A stretch of DNA of 64,000 nucleotides. Source: Pseudomonas mandelii (GTDB lineage Bacteria; Pseudomonadota; Gammaproteobacteria; Pseudomonadales; Pseudomonadaceae). Under the pieces are notes generated by a model. The model saw only the letters and a program-made list of their open reading frames with translations, ran no database searches and was not told where the DNA came from. The DNA lies in NCBI RefSeq assembly GCF_006438925.1, contig NZ_RCZA01000005.1, forward strand, positions 310,001 through 374,000, in the 5' to 3' direction. Positions 38,847-49,281 of the stretch are shown here, piece by piece. The translations under genes and the position numbers were made by a program. Each line of letters starts with the position of its first letter. Positions within the stretch are counted from its first letter, which is position 1.

Positions 38847-39323
38847 TCAATCAACCTGACCAACACGCTCCGCATCCGGCCAGAACAGTGCCGCCTGCCC
38901 CCGATGCTCACCGTGCTGATCGATCAGCGTCCAGACTTTGCCTTCGTGAATCATGAAGGCATTGCCATTCCGATCCACCCGATAACCGCTGTAGCCATGA
39001 GCAATCCCGTTGGCCGTGACCTGTTCCAGCAACATCTGGCGCATGGCCCGGTCCAGTGGCGAAGCGCTGAACCGTGATGGCATGCCGAGGAACTGCGAGC
39101 GATCGTATTTGAAACAGGCCAGCGTTTGTTCGTTGGCGTAGAAGAAGCACGGATCGGCTTCGGTGCCATGGGCCAGCAGGCTGTATGGCGCGTGCGCGTG
39201 TAACCAGTGCAAGCGCTCAGGTCCGGTCAGCGACTCAGGGGCTGGCAGGCTTTGGCCGGTCCAGCGCAGGTAAGCTTCGTCCAGTAGTTGAACAGCAGCT
39301 GCATATTCGTTGATTGACGACAC
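38847..39323 (-). CDS. MEKHLA-domain protein
   Basis: A 158-aa cytoplasmic protein with the PAS-like MEKHLA fold (FYANEQTLACFKYDRSQFLGMPSRFSA). The start is probably the GTG at 39323, with GGAGGG directly ahead; another GTG at 39335 is possible. The function of stand-alone MEKHLA proteins is unknown; they may bind a small ligand. Confidence 0.82.
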   Translation of the reverse strand: MSSINEYAAAVQLLDEAYLRWTGQSLPAPESLTGPERLHWLHAHAPYSLLAHGTEADPCFFYANEQTLACFKYDRSQFLGMPSRFSASPLDRAMRQMLLEQVTANGIAHGYSGYRVDRNGNAFMIHEGKVWTLIDQHGEHRGQAALFWPDAERVGQVD

Positions 39324-39404
39324 GCGCCCTCCCACGCAAAGGCGTTGGTTTTAGATGCGTCGTAGCCTATCGAAACCCTGCTGAAAAATCCGCATCCACA
39401 CCAG

Positions 39405-40286
39405 TCACGCCAGTCGATCCGCAACAAAATCGATAAAGGCTTTCAACTTGGGCAGTGATTTTCGCGAGCGTGGATACACCATCTGTACTGGTTTGGGCGG
39501 CGGCGCATAGGCGTCCAGGATCCGCACGAGTTCGCCATTGGCCAAGGCAGCCGACACCAGGAAATCGGGCTGCATCAAAATCCCCTCTCCGGCCACGGCC
39601 GCCTGCAGCAGCACTTGACCGTCATTGCTTTTCAGCACCGCCCCTTCAGGCCAGGGGACTTCGCTGGCGCCGCTTTTCAAAGGCCAGGCAAACCGATTAT
39701 TCCAGGACGTGTGGGTGAGGATTCTGTGTCGGTGCAGGTCTTCGGGGGATTGGGGTTCCTGCCATTTTTCCAGGTACCGGGGCGATGCGCAGATCACCAT
39801 TCGATACGGTGGCAATGGCTTGGCCAGCAGATTCACGCCGATCAGTTCGGAAATCCTGAACGCCAGATCGAATGACGTCTCGTACAGGTCCACCACTTCA
39901 TTGCTCAGAATCAACTCGACCTGGATCTGCGGATAACACTGCATGAATTCCGACACCAGAGGACCGACCAAGGCCACGCCGAGGGTCATCGGTGCGGTGA
40001 TTCGCAACAGGCCGCTGGGCTCCGGGCTCGACGCCTCCACCCGGCTGAACGCGTACTTCACCTGTTCCAGTGCCCGCTTGGCCTCTTCATAAAATAACCG
40101 CCCCTCCCCGGTGATGGATTGGCGTCGGGTGGTGCGTTGAATGAGCTGGGTGTTGAGGGTTTTCTCCAGGCTCTGGATATGCCGTCCAACCATGACCGCC
40201 GACATGCCAACTTCACCGGCCGCATCGGCGAAGCTGCCCGCCTCGACCACGGCGACGAAAACTTCCATTTGCCTGAGTTTGCTCAT
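39405..40286 (-). CDS. LysR-family regulator (CrgA-like)
   Basis: A 293-aa LysR protein (helix-turn-helix SFADAAGEVGMSAVMVGRHIQSLE). The start at 40286 is chosen over 40292 because AAGG lies 7 bp ahead. It is divergent to the D-cysteine desulfhydrase gene and is its likely regulator. Confidence 0.9.
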   Translation of the reverse strand: MSKLRQMEVFVAVVEAGSFADAAGEVGMSAVMVGRHIQSLEKTLNTQLIQRTTRRQSITGEGRLFYEEAKRALEQVKYAFSRVEASSPEPSGLLRITAPMTLGVALVGPLVSEFMQCYPQIQVELILSNEVVDLYETSFDLAFRISELIGVNLLAKPLPPYRMVICASPRYLEKWQEPQSPEDLHRHRILTHTSWNNRFAWPLKSGASEVPWPEGAVLKSNDGQVLLQAAVAGEGILMQPDFLVSAALANGELVRILDAYAPPPKPVQMVYPRSRKSLPKLKAFIDFVADRLA

Positions 40287-40425
40287 GACCATGCCTTGTG
40301 AAGGGAGGAAACGGAACGCTTGATTAAGTACATCAGGTTAAAGGAGTAATAACCGGCAATGCGTTTATCACGAAGGGCTTTCTCCATAGAGTCATATTAT
40401 TAAAACGAACAACGAGGCTCCATTG

Positions 40426-41457
40426 ATGCAAACCCTTCTGGACACGTCACTGAGTTCTTTTGCGCGGGCAGACCTTCTGCAAGGCCCCACGCCCATTCAG
40501 CGCGCCGAACGCCTCGAACAACTGCTGGGATTGAAGTCGCAGGGAATCGGCCTGTTTCTCAAGCGCGACGATCATATGCTGATTGGCGGTGGCGGTAACA
40601 AACTGCGCAAACTCGAATTCCATATCGGCGCAGCGCTGGCGGCCGGAGTCGACACTGTGATCACCGTGGGCGGCATTCAGTCCAACCACGCGCGCCTGAC
40701 TGCTGCGGTGTGTGCTCGCCTGGGCCTTGCCTGTGAACTGATCCTTACCCGCGCCGTCCCCAAAACCGATGTAGATTACGAACTCAACGGCAACGTTCTG
40801 CTCGACCAGTTGTTCGGCGCACAGCTACAGGTACTTGCCGGGGGCAGCGACTCACTCGCCGTGGCCGAAACACGGGCCACGCAACTTCGGGATTCGGGGC
40901 GCAACGTGCTGGTGATTCCCACCGGTGGCTCAACACCTCTGGGCAGTCTCGGTTATGCGCGCTGCGCGGCGGAGATCGCACAGCAAGAGACGGAATTCGG
41001 CCTCAGCTTCAATCAGGTCGTGGTGCCCAACGGCAGCGCCGGCACCCACGCCGGGCTCGCGGCGGGCTTCCAGTTGCTGGGCCGAGGCACCTCGATCGTC
41101 AAGTCCTATTCGGTTTTATCCGATCAAGACAGTTCAGCGGCCAGAACCCGGCAACTGACCCAGGACGCACTGGCGCTGTTGGGCAGTAGCGCCATTGTGC
41201 AGGCTGAAGAGATCGCCATTGACGGCAGTCAGTTGGGCGACGGTTACGGTCTGCCAACGCCCGCGATGCAGGAAGCGGTGCGCCTGATGGCTCGCGCCGA
41301 AGGTCTGTTGATCGACCCGGTCTACTCCGGCAAAGCGTTCGCCGGGCTGTTGGCCGATCTCAGACAAGGACGCTATCGTTCCGGGGACAACGTGCTGTTC
41401 GTGATGACCGGCGGAATACCGGGTCTTTATGCCTACCGGGAAACCTTTCAGTCTTAG
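40426..41457 (+). CDS. dcyD: D-cysteine desulfhydrase / ACC deaminase family PLP enzyme
   Basis: A 343-aa fold-type II PLP enzyme. The PLP Lys lies in GGGGNKLRKLEFH, followed by SNHARLTAAVCARLG and the Gly-rich phosphate loop (GSAGTHAGL). It cleaves D-cysteine to pyruvate, sulfide and ammonia; ACC deaminases are close relatives, and the choice rests on overall similarity. ATG at 40426 has GAGG 9 bp ahead. Confidence 0.82.
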   Translation: MQTLLDTSLSSFARADLLQGPTPIQRAERLEQLLGLKSQGIGLFLKRDDHMLIGGGGNKLRKLEFHIGAALAAGVDTVITVGGIQSNHARLTAAVCARLGLACELILTRAVPKTDVDYELNGNVLLDQLFGAQLQVLAGGSDSLAVAETRATQLRDSGRNVLVIPTGGSTPLGSLGYARCAAEIAQQETEFGLSFNQVVVPNGSAGTHAGLAAGFQLLGRGTSIVKSYSVLSDQDSSAARTRQLTQDALALLGSSAIVQAEEIAIDGSQLGDGYGLPTPAMQEAVRLMARAEGLLIDPVYSGKAFAGLLADLRQGRYRSGDNVLFVMTGGIPGLYAYRETFQS

Positions 41458-41525
41458 CGGTTAATCGTCGCGGCCCTTTGGCCAACGGGATAACCAAACC
41501 GCTGACGTTAGTCGTCTTCATATCA

Positions 41526-42425
41526 TCACATGCACAGACGACGGGTCAGATCATTCAGAAGCCATCGGCCTGCTTTCCCTAAAGAGCGATTTTGCATGTG
41601 CGCGGCGTAGATCGTCAGTGTGTCTGGTGTGCGCTGAAGTTCGGCGGTCAACTCAAGCGGTACGAGGCGTCCTGAAGCCAGATGATCCGCAATCAGATGC
41701 TCTGGCATTCGACACCAACCGAACCCGGCGAGCAAAAAATCCAGCCGCCGTGCCAGATCTACAAACCGCCACTGGTAACTGCCCGTCACCCCATAGCTAG
41801 GGCCGTCGGGAGAAACCGGATCGGAAAGTACCAGTTGCACATAAGGCTTGAGGTCTGCACTTGTTGCCCGACGGCCTAACATGGCCAAGGGATGTCCGCT
41901 GGCTACTACTGGCCTCAAGTCGACGCTGAGCAGCGGCAGTGCGGTGACATCGTCGGGCACTGTCGGAATCAATGTGCAAAGCGCCAGTGCCGCATCGCCG
42001 TTGCGCAATCGGCGCTCTGCGCCGCCTAAGCCTTCTGTAGAAAAACTCACTGCCAGATGCGGAAAAGCCTCACGGATAGCGCGCAGGCTTTCGATGAGCG
42101 GTGCGCTAGGGACTAAAGGGTCTATGGCGAGAGCCAACTCCGGCTCAACCCCGGCTGCCGTACTGGCGGCCATTGCTTCAAACTGGGCAGCGCTTGCCAG
42201 CACTGCGCGCGCTTGAACCACTAGCACTCTACCTACCTCAGTGAGCGTTGGACGATGGCCGCTCCGATCAAACAGCCTCACACCTTGAACTGACTCAAGT
42301 GTGGCAATCGACTGGCTAATGGCAGATTGAGCACGCCGCAGGTGACGTCCCGTTGCCGAGAAACTGCCTGTATCAGCAATGGTTACAAGGATCCGCAACT
42401 GATCCAAGCTGAGATTTCCGATCAT
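41526..42425 (-). CDS. LysR-family regulator
   Basis: A 299-aa LysR protein (helix-turn-helix [24 protein letters not shown]). It is divergent to the azoreductase gene across 139 bp and is its likely regulator. Confidence 0.9.
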   Translation of the reverse strand: MIGNLSLDQLRILVTIADTGSFSATGRHLRRAQSAISQSIATLESVQGVRLFDRSGHRPTLTEVGRVLVVQARAVLASAAQFEAMAASTAAGVEPELALAIDPLVPSAPLIESLRAIREAFPHLAVSFSTEGLGGAERRLRNGDAALALCTLIPTVPDDVTALPLLSVDLRPVVASGHPLAMLGRRATSADLKPYVQLVLSDPVSPDGPSYGVTGSYQWRFVDLARRLDFLLAGFGWCRMPEHLIADHLASGRLVPLELTAELQRTPDTLTIYAAHMQNRSLGKAGRWLLNDLTRRLCM

Positions 42426-42564
42426 GACCCATCACTTAAACAGATGGACTCAATCATATTTACATCACTCCTGCTTAGAGATCGCATTGGGTAGAGTGTG
42501 TCGCACATCGCCTAAAGCGACAACGCAAAACCTACCGCCGCGTCACCGCGCAGGAGTTACATCC

Positions 42565-43179
42565 ATGTCCAGGCTTCTCAGCATTGAAACCAGCTCACGT
42601 GGGGATGCTTCAATCTCCCGGCAGCTCACTCGCCGATTTGTGGCCGCGTGGCAAGCTGCACACCCTAGGGGCGCCATCAAAATACGGGATCTAACGGACA
42701 CTTCGCTTACGTTCGTGACGGCCCCCTGGTTACAGGCTTATTTCACCCCAGAAACTGAACATTCGCCTGAAATGAAAGCCGTGTTGCAGCTATCCGATGA
42801 GCTTGCGGCCGAGTTGCTGGAAACCGATCACCTGGTTATTTCAACGCCGGTCTACAACTATAACGTCCCTGCGGCGCTCAAGGCGTGGGTGGATCACGTG
42901 GTACGTAAAGGCCTGACCTTGGGCTTCGATGGTAAAGGACTGGTGACCGGTAAAAAGGCAACGGTGCTGCTCGCCTCGGGAGGTGTATACACCCACGACT
43001 CCCCGATTAGAGACCGTGACATTGCGACCCAATATTTGAAACTGATCCTGAACGTCCTAGGTATCACTGATGTCACCTTTATTGCGGCCGGCGGCGCTAA
43101 AGCTGTAGATCTCGGAGAAATCGGCATGCACGATTTTCTGGATACATTTGATCATCAAATTCAAAAGTCGCTGGTTTAG
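42565..43179 (+). CDS. azoR: FMN-dependent NADH-azoreductase
   Basis: A 204-aa flavodoxin-like enzyme with [20 protein letters not shown], the AzoR signature that binds FMN. AGGAG lies 8 bp before the ATG at 42565; the longer frame from 42424 is not needed. It reduces azo compounds and quinones with NADH. Confidence 0.88.
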   Translation: MSRLLSIETSSRGDASISRQLTRRFVAAWQAAHPRGAIKIRDLTDTSLTFVTAPWLQAYFTPETEHSPEMKAVLQLSDELAAELLETDHLVISTPVYNYNVPAALKAWVDHVVRKGLTLGFDGKGLVTGKKATVLLASGGVYTHDSPIRDRDIATQYLKLILNVLGITDVTFIAAGGAKAVDLGEIGMHDFLDTFDHQIQKSLV

Positions 43180-43240
43180 ACAGCATCCAGATAGAAGGCG
43201 CTGGCGAAAAAATAGTGGCGAGGTGGCTTGATCAATGTTC

Positions 43241-43278
43241 AAAAAAAACCGCTCTTTCTGTGAGCAGATAGTGCGGTT
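43241..43278 (-). terminator. Rho-independent terminator of the FKBP gene
   Basis: In the minus direction AACCGC pairs with GCGGTT, with inner CT/AG and TCT/AGA pairs, followed by a long T run. Confidence 0.75.
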
Positions 43279-43303
43279 CTTGTCATTTCAGCTAATACGC
43301 CAA

Positions 43304-43642
43304 TCAATCATCGCGCGTCAGCACTTCCAGCAGTTCAATCTCGAAAATCAAATTCGAATGCGGGGGAATACCCCCCATCGTCCGCTCGCCATAGGCCAAA
43401 CGCGCAGGCACCCACAGCTTGCGCTTGCCACCGACCTGCATGCCCATAATTCCCTGATCCCACCCTTTGACCACCCGACCCGTGCCAATCACACACTGGA
43501 AAGGCTTACCACGGCTATAGGAAGAGTCGAACTCGGTGCCATCTTCCAGCCAGCCACGGTACTGCGTGGTGATCAGCGCGCCTTTGACGGCGGCTTTGCC
43601 GTCGCCTAGTACAAGGTCGATTACCTGAAGCTCGTCATTCAT
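43304..43642 (-). CDS. FKBP-type peptidyl-prolyl isomerase
   Basis: A 112-aa single-domain FKBP with the conserved YRGWLEDGTEFDSSY, GWDQGIMGM and IPPHSNLIFEIELL elements. There is no signal peptide, so it acts in the cytoplasm. The start at 43642 gives the usual FKBP length; an upstream frame extension is not family-like. Confidence 0.9.
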   Translation of the reverse strand: MNDELQVIDLVLGDGKAAVKGALITTQYRGWLEDGTEFDSSYSRGKPFQCVIGTGRVVKGWDQGIMGMQVGGKRKLWVPARLAYGERTMGGIPPHSNLIFEIELLEVLTRDD

Positions 43643-43826
43643 TGCATTCACTCGTGTGTTCGTTTGCCCGAAAGGCTTTATGGGCGCCGTTTTCCCAGAT
43701 TTGCAGCCGATTGGCAACCATTCCGATCGCCTGACGAGGGGTTTAAACCTGTTTCTGCAGTGACCGTGAACTAAGATAAGCAACACCTACCCGTACGGAT
43801 CAACACGCCATGACGGCAATTCCTGA

Positions 43827-44900
43827 ATGAATGTAGTTTGGACCAGCGCAACCATCGGCTCACTGATGCTAGCCCTGATCGTCGCGTTGATCTGTCGCGA
43901 GCGCACGCTGCAAAAGCAGCTGGCCGAGTATCGCGTGCTGATCACCAGCCTGACTGATGGACAAAACATCCGTCAGGACGGTGACGCCGAACGCTTTAAG
44001 CGCAGCCAGTACTTCGCCCGTATCGGCACATGGGACTGGGATGTTGACACCGACAAGCTCTACTGGTCGGACGCGATCTACGGCATGTTCGGCTTCAAGA
44101 TCGACGATGTAACGCCCTCCTACGCGCTGTTTTGCTCATGTGTTCACCCGGACGACCGGGCCAAGGTCCGGGCCGGGGAGCTGCGCTGCCTGGAAACCGG
44201 CGACAACCATGACGAGGAATATCGGGTGGTCTGGCCCGACGGTACGATCCGCTGGCTTCGGGAAACCGGCAATGTGGTCAAGAACGACCACGATGCAACG
44301 ATCAAGATGATGGGTGTGGTACGCGATATCACCGAGGAAAAAGCCTCCGCCAGCTACCTGCAACACCTGGCCCACTTCGACCCGCTGACCGGTCTGCCCA
44401 ATCGTCTGGTGCTCGAAGAGCGTCTGTCCGAAGCGCTGGAACAGGCGCGCATCAGTGCCACGAGAGTTGCGCTGGTATTTGTCGACCTCAATGGTTTCAA
44501 GGCAATCAACGACCATTACGGCCATGCCGCCGGCGACCGGGTACTGATCACCACCGCCACCCGACTGAAGAAAATCCTGCGTTCAACCGATACCGTCGCC
44601 CGGATCGGTGGCGACGAGTTTGTGGTCATCCTTCAAGGCCTGTCCCAGGGCAACAGCCTGCAAGACGAAGCCCGCAGCATCTGCCAAAAAATCTTCGTCG
44701 AACTGTCGCCACCGGTGACCATCGGCAATGATCAACGGCACATCGGCACCAGTCTGGGGGTCGCGGTGTTCCCGGACCATGCGCCGAGCATGGACCGGTT
44801 GATTCATATTGCGGATCTGGCGATGTATGAGGCGAAGCGCAGTGGGAATAATCAGTATCGGTTGGGAGAACAAACTTTGAGCCCTAGCCGGGTAGATTGA
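43827..44900 (+). CDS. Membrane-anchored PAS-GGDEF diguanylate cyclase
   Basis: A 357-aa protein: an N-terminal membrane segment (about 5-23), a PAS_3-type domain (WDWDVDTDKLYWSD to VVRDITEEK) and a GGDEF domain. The active site is GGDEF at 261-265 and the inhibitory RxxD site is R252-STD255, so it should be an active, product-inhibited cyclic-di-GMP synthase. There is no EAL domain. It is a single gene, divergent to the FKBP gene. Confidence 0.92.
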   Translation: MNVVWTSATIGSLMLALIVALICRERTLQKQLAEYRVLITSLTDGQNIRQDGDAERFKRSQYFARIGTWDWDVDTDKLYWSDAIYGMFGFKIDDVTPSYALFCSCVHPDDRAKVRAGELRCLETGDNHDEEYRVVWPDGTIRWLRETGNVVKNDHDATIKMMGVVRDITEEKASASYLQHLAHFDPLTGLPNRLVLEERLSEALEQARISATRVALVFVDLNGFKAINDHYGHAAGDRVLITTATRLKKILRSTDTVARIGGDEFVVILQGLSQGNSLQDEARSICQKIFVELSPPVTIGNDQRHIGTSLGVAVFPDHAPSMDRLIHIADLAMYEAKRSGNNQYRLGEQTLSPSRVD

Positions 44901-44905
44901 CCCGT

Positions 44906-45370
44906 TCAGTCCTTGCGCAGACCAAAAGGAACACCATTGAAGGTGTGGGTGCAGCAGTAACAGTTAGGGGTCATGCGCTCTGCCGTCAGCTCAGGATTGA
45001 CGATCCGCAAAAACCCTTGATCATCGACATACAAGCCGCTGAAGTAGCTCGACTCTCCCAGACACACCTGCTCCTTCCTTTCGTTTTCATGCAGAGCCAC
45101 CATCCAGAACACCGGTTCAGGCCGATCGAGGCGAGCCACCGCTTCGCTGAAAACCTCATCCCATTGCCTACCGACGCGAGACAGTAGAAAACGGAACAAC
45201 GGCGTGTAATCGAACCCGTGCCGGCGGGTTCCATGCATCGAACCCCGTGACGCATCGTTGTTGACTTCATTCTTGGTATTGCGCTGATGCCGGTAATGTC
45301 CCGTGTAATCGTTCCGCCAAACACCCCAAGTGCGGGTATTGACCTTACGGTAGAGGGGTTTCTTTTCCAA
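44906..45370 (-). CDS. Uncharacterised protein with a TTG start and C-terminal Cys cluster
   Basis: A 154-aa protein I do not recognise. The start is TTG, supported by GGAG 7 bp ahead and no ATG nearby. The sequence is rich in Arg and aromatic residues in its first half, and has NCYCCTHTFNG near the C-terminus, which could bind a metal. No signal peptide or membrane segment is visible. Reading frame and codon use look real. Confidence 0.7.
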   Translation of the reverse strand: MEKKPLYRKVNTRTWGVWRNDYTGHYRHQRNTKNEVNNDASRGSMHGTRRHGFDYTPLFRFLLSRVGRQWDEVFSEAVARLDRPEPVFWMVALHENERKEQVCLGESSYFSGLYVDDQGFLRIVNPELTAERMTPNCYCCTHTFNGVPFGLRKD

Positions 45371-45470
45371 TGCGTTGCTCCTGACATCCAGTCAATGAAA
45401 TCGCCGCCGAGCTTTACCGGAACCGCTGGCGATTTCAATCAGCCTTCAATGGCTAAATGTTGCTTGCGGT

Positions 45471-45779
45471 TTAACGCTCCACTGGCGTGATATCCACGAT
45501 CGTCCCGTTGGTAATCATCACCATCATGTACTTGTCGTTAATCTGCACCCACTGCGCCTGAGCCTTCGGGGCTTTCAGGCCTTTCTGCTTCCAGTTGCTC
45601 AAAGCTTTTTCGCTGCGCTGGTAAACGTCCGGGGCGCGATCACCCATCACCAGTTGGCGGGAGTTGTTAACCCCCGGCTGGACGGTTTTTTGCGGTGGGT
45701 CATCCGCTTGAACAATGGGACTGATACCGGCAACGCCGGCGGCGATGGCCAAGGCGGCGATGAGGGATTTGCTGTTCAT
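45471..45779 (-). CDS. RcnB-family periplasmic protein
   Basis: A 102-aa exported protein with a signal peptide (ALAIAAGVAGISPIVQA) and the RcnB-like C-terminal half (WVQINDKYMMVMITNGTIVDI). AGGAGG lies 8 bp before the ATG at 45779. RcnB proteins affect nickel and cobalt homeostasis in enterics; this role is not shown for the Pseudomonas forms. Confidence 0.82.
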   Translation of the reverse strand: MNSKSLIAALAIAAGVAGISPIVQADDPPQKTVQPGVNNSRQLVMGDRAPDVYQRSEKALSNWKQKGLKAPKAQAQWVQINDKYMMVMITNGTIVDITPVER

Positions 45780-45990
45780 GGGGTGATCCTCCTGTGATGT
45801 CGCGGTACCAGAACTCCGACTGCATAGGCAGCGAATCATTCCTTACGGGTTACATTGATCCGTTTCACACATCAATGCATGCCAACAATGCAATTAACAT
45901 ATCGATCACCCTGCTCCACTATCCGCCCCAATAAGAACCGTGCACCGCGTCCAGGCGGTGCACGTCATAAAAGCGGTGGAGTACATGTCT

Positions 45991-47295
45991 ATGACAGCAT
46001 CAACCCAACGGCCCGCGACTTCCGGTCGCTCCCGGGCCAGCGCGATTTTCCGGGTCACCTCGGGCAACTTCCTCGAACAATTCGACTTTTTCCTGTTCGG
46101 CTTTTACGCCACGCAGATCGCTGCCGTGTTCTTCCCGGCCAGCAGCGAGTTCGCCTCTCTGATGATGACCTTCGCGGTGTTCGGCGCAGGCTTTCTGATG
46201 CGGCCGTTGGGCGCCGTGGTGCTGGGCGCCTACATCGATGATGTGGGTCGGCGCAAAGGGTTGATCGTCACCCTGTCGATCATGGCCAGTGGCACGATTT
46301 TGATTGTGCTGGTGCCCGGCTATGAAACCATCGGGCTGTTCGCCCCGGCCATCGTGTTGATCGGCCGCTTGCTGCAAGGCTTCTCGGCCGGCGCAGAAAT
46401 GGGTGGCGTCTCGGTGTACCTCTCGGAGATCGCCACGCCCGGCAACAAAGGCTTCTTCACCAGTTGGCAGTCGGCCAGCCAGCAAGTGGCGATCATTGTC
46501 GCGGCAGCATTGGGCTATGGCCTGAACCAGTGGATGGCGCCGGCGATGATTGCCGACTGGGGCTGGCGAATTCCGTTTTTCGTCGGCTGCATGATCGTGC
46601 CGTTCATTTTTTTCCTGCGCCGCAACCTTGAGGAAACCGAAGCGTTCGCCGCCCGTAAACACCGCCCGAGCATGGGCGATGTGTTCCGCACGTTGGCGCA
46701 GAACTGGGTGATCGTGTTCGCCGGGATGATGATGGTGGCCCTGACCACCACCGCGTTTTACCTGATCACCGTGTACGCACCGACCTTCGGCAAGACCGTG
46801 CTGCACCTGAGCACGTCTGATGCACTGCTGGTGACTTTGCTGGTGGGCGTTTCGAACTTCTTCTGGCTGCCGATTGGTGGCGCACTGTCGGACCGCATCG
46901 GCCGTCGTCCGGTGCTGATTGCCATGGCCCTGCTGACCTTGGCCACGGCGTATCCGGCGCTGACGTATCTGGTGCAGGCGCCAAGCTTCATCAACATGCT
47001 GTTGGTGCTGCTGTGGTTGTCGTTCATTTACGGTTTGTACAACGGCGCGATGATTGCCGCGCTAACGGAAATCATGCCGGTCGAAGTTCGGGTTGCCGGT
47101 TTCTCCCTGGCTTATAGCCTGGCCACGGCGGTGTTCGGTGGTTTCACCCCGGCGATGTCGACCTTCCTGATCCAGTACACCGGCGACAAGGCTGCGCCCG
47201 GTTACTGGATGAGTTTTGCCGCGCTCTGTGCCCTGTGCGCGACGTTGTATCTCTATCGCCGTTCGACCGGTCGCTTGCAACCGTCGATGTCCTGA
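45991..47295 (+). CDS. MHS-type MFS citrate/tricarballylate:proton symporter
   Basis: A 434-aa twelve-segment transporter of the metabolite:H+ symporter family, with the loop motif DDVGRRKG and the [11 protein letters not shown] first segment typical of CitA. Two ATGs are possible; 45991 has GGTGGAG at 9 bp, while 45985 is too close to it. The following binding protein and LysR regulator suggest organic acid use. Confidence 0.87.
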   Translation: MTASTQRPATSGRSRASAIFRVTSGNFLEQFDFFLFGFYATQIAAVFFPASSEFASLMMTFAVFGAGFLMRPLGAVVLGAYIDDVGRRKGLIVTLSIMASGTILIVLVPGYETIGLFAPAIVLIGRLLQGFSAGAEMGGVSVYLSEIATPGNKGFFTSWQSASQQVAIIVAAALGYGLNQWMAPAMIADWGWRIPFFVGCMIVPFIFFLRRNLEETEAFAARKHRPSMGDVFRTLAQNWVIVFAGMMMVALTTTAFYLITVYAPTFGKTVLHLSTSDALLVTLLVGVSNFFWLPIGGALSDRIGRRPVLIAMALLTLATAYPALTYLVQAPSFINMLLVLLWLSFIYGLYNGAMIAALTEIMPVEVRVAGFSLAYSLATAVFGGFTPAMSTFLIQYTGDKAAPGYWMSFAALCALCATLYLYRRSTGRLQPSMS

Positions 47296-47310
47296 CCCCT
47301 TTGAGAGCAC

Positions 47311-48093
47311 ATGACCATGAAGAAACTATTCAATTTTGCTGCCCTGATTTTGCTGGCCAGCCTGGGTCTGAGCACCATCGCCCAGGCCGAAGAAATCCGC
47401 GTGATGACCTCCGGCGGTTTCACCGCGGCCTACAAAATCCTCGGCCCGAAATTCGCCGCCTCCACCGGCAACACGTTAGATACCGCCCTCGGCCCCTCGA
47501 TGGGCAAGGCGCCGGAAGCGATCCCCAATCGTCTGGCTCGCGGTGAAAAGGCCGACGTGGTGATCATGGTCGGCTACGCCCTTGATGACCTGATCAAGCA
47601 AGGCAAAGTCGATCCCGCCTCACGGGTCGAGCTGGCGGACTCGCGGATCGGTCTGGTGGTACGTGAAGGGGCGCCGAAACCGGACATCAGCTCTGTCGAC
47701 GGCCTGAAAAAGACCTTGCTCGACGCGAAGTCCGTGGCCTATTCCGACAGCGCCAGTGGCGTGTACATCGAGGAACAATTGTTCAAACGGCTGGGCATCG
47801 AAGACCAACTCAAACCCAAATCGACGATGGTTGCGAAAATCCCGGTGGGCTCGGTGGTTGCCACCGGTGACTATCAACTGGGCTTTCAGCAGGTCAGCGA
47901 GTTGCTGCCGGTGCCGGGCGTGAGTTTTGTGGCGAAGATTCCAGAGTCGGTGCAGTCGGTCACGCGTTTCGCCGCCGGCATTCCGGTCGGTGCGCAACAC
48001 CCGGCGCAAGCCAAGGCGTTGCTGGATTACCTGGCCTCCACCGCCGCTCAACCGGAGGTGAAAGCCACCGGGCTGGACTCAGTCAGTCGCTGA
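47311..48093 (+). CDS. ModA-like periplasmic substrate-binding protein
   Basis: A 260-aa exported protein with a signal peptide (LGLSTIAQA) and a molybdate-binding-type fold (VMTSGGFTAAYKILGPKFAASTG). It has no ABC partners beside it. Homologues next to CitA-type symporters may bind an organic anion; the ligand is unknown. It lies 15 bp after the symporter and overlaps the convergent LysR gene by 11 bp. Confidence 0.82.
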   Translation: MTMKKLFNFAALILLASLGLSTIAQAEEIRVMTSGGFTAAYKILGPKFAASTGNTLDTALGPSMGKAPEAIPNRLARGEKADVVIMVGYALDDLIKQGKVDPASRVELADSRIGLVVREGAPKPDISSVDGLKKTLLDAKSVAYSDSASGVYIEEQLFKRLGIEDQLKPKSTMVAKIPVGSVVATGDYQLGFQQVSELLPVPGVSFVAKIPESVQSVTRFAAGIPVGAQHPAQAKALLDYLASTAAQPEVKATGLDSVSR

Positions 48094-48988
48094 CCTGGAC
48101 TTTCATTTCCACCACCAGCCGTTCCAGTTCCAGCGCCGCCGGGGTCAATGTGCGCCCCCGGCGCTTGATCAAACCGACACTGCGCATCACCTGCGGATCG
48201 GTCAGCGGCACCCGCGTCAGGATCGGGTGGTCCGCCGCCGGCATCGCCATCAAGGGCACCGCTGCCACGCCCAACCCCGCTTCGACCAAACCAATCATCG
48301 TCGTCACATGCCGGGTTTCGCAGATGCTCGACCGCTGCGGCACGATGCCCGTGAGCGCCTGATCCAGCAGAAAGCGATTGCCGGACGTCTTGTCCAGCGA
48401 GATGTAGTCCTGCTGATAAAACTCATCCCACGTCACGCTGGCGCGTCCGGCCAAGGGATGATCGCGCCGGCACGCCACCACATAACCTTCCTGCACCAGC
48501 GGCTCGAACTCCACTTCCGCCTCCAGGGTGCCCATGAAACTCAGGCCGAAATCCGCCTCGCCGTTGACCACCGCACTCAGCACTTCATGGGCGCTGGAAT
48601 CGAGGACCTTGACCTTGATCCGTGGAAACTGCCGATGGTAGTGGGCGATCACTCGCGGCATGAAGTAGTAAGCCGCTGAAGGCACGCAGGCCACGGTGAC
48701 GTGACCGAGGCGGGTCGAGGCGACTTCGCTGATGCCCAATAGCGCCACGTCCAGATCGTCCAACAGACGCTCGACACTCGGCATAAAACCGCGTCCGGCC
48801 TGGGTCAGGCTGACCTTGCGTGTGGTGCGTTCGAACAACCTCACACCGAGGGCGTCTTCGAGTTTTTCGATGCGCCGGCTCAGCGCCGGTTGGGAAATGC
48901 GCACCGCGTCGGCCGCCTTGCGAAAGCTGCCCTGCTCCACCACAGCGCGAAAGGCTTGCAGGTCGTTCAGGTCGAAGTTGATGGCCAT
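48083..48988 (-). CDS. LysR-family regulator
   Basis: A 301-aa LysR protein starting MAINFDLNDLQAFRAVVEQGSF. It is convergent to the symporter pair with an overlapping end. A GTG start nine bases further up is also possible. Its target is unclear. Confidence 0.9.
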   Translation of the reverse strand: MAINFDLNDLQAFRAVVEQGSFRKAADAVRISQPALSRRIEKLEDALGVRLFERTTRKVSLTQAGRGFMPSVERLLDDLDVALLGISEVASTRLGHVTVACVPSAAYYFMPRVIAHYHRQFPRIKVKVLDSSAHEVLSAVVNGEADFGLSFMGTLEAEVEFEPLVQEGYVVACRRDHPLAGRASVTWDEFYQQDYISLDKTSGNRFLLDQALTGIVPQRSSICETRHVTTMIGLVEAGLGVAAVPLMAMPAADHPILTRVPLTDPQVMRSVGLIKRRGRTLTPAALELERLVVEMKVQVSD

Positions 48989-49082
48989 GGTGCGCACTCG
49001 GGAACGGACAGATTGATCAGCCTATCGCATAAATGTAACTAATTAATGCAACATATAACTACATTTTCGTCGCCCTACAGGC

Positions 49083-49182
49083 CGCCATCGCGAGCAGGCT
49101 CGCTCTCACAATGGATCTACGGTGGACACAGTATCTCTGCACCCCACAAACAAATGTGGGAGCGAGCCTGCTCGCGATGGCG
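49083..49182. repeat. REP pair (BIME), family I
   Basis: Inverted CGCGAGCAGGCTCGCTC-type elements lie between the divergent LysR and antiporter genes. Confidence 0.88.
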
Positions 49183-49281
49183 GTGTGTCAGTCAGCAGAA
49201 CTGTATGTTCATGGCTGACGCATCAAGCATCACCCTTTATCCTTGTCACCCCCGCCATACCGAGTGAATGGAGTTTTTGTC

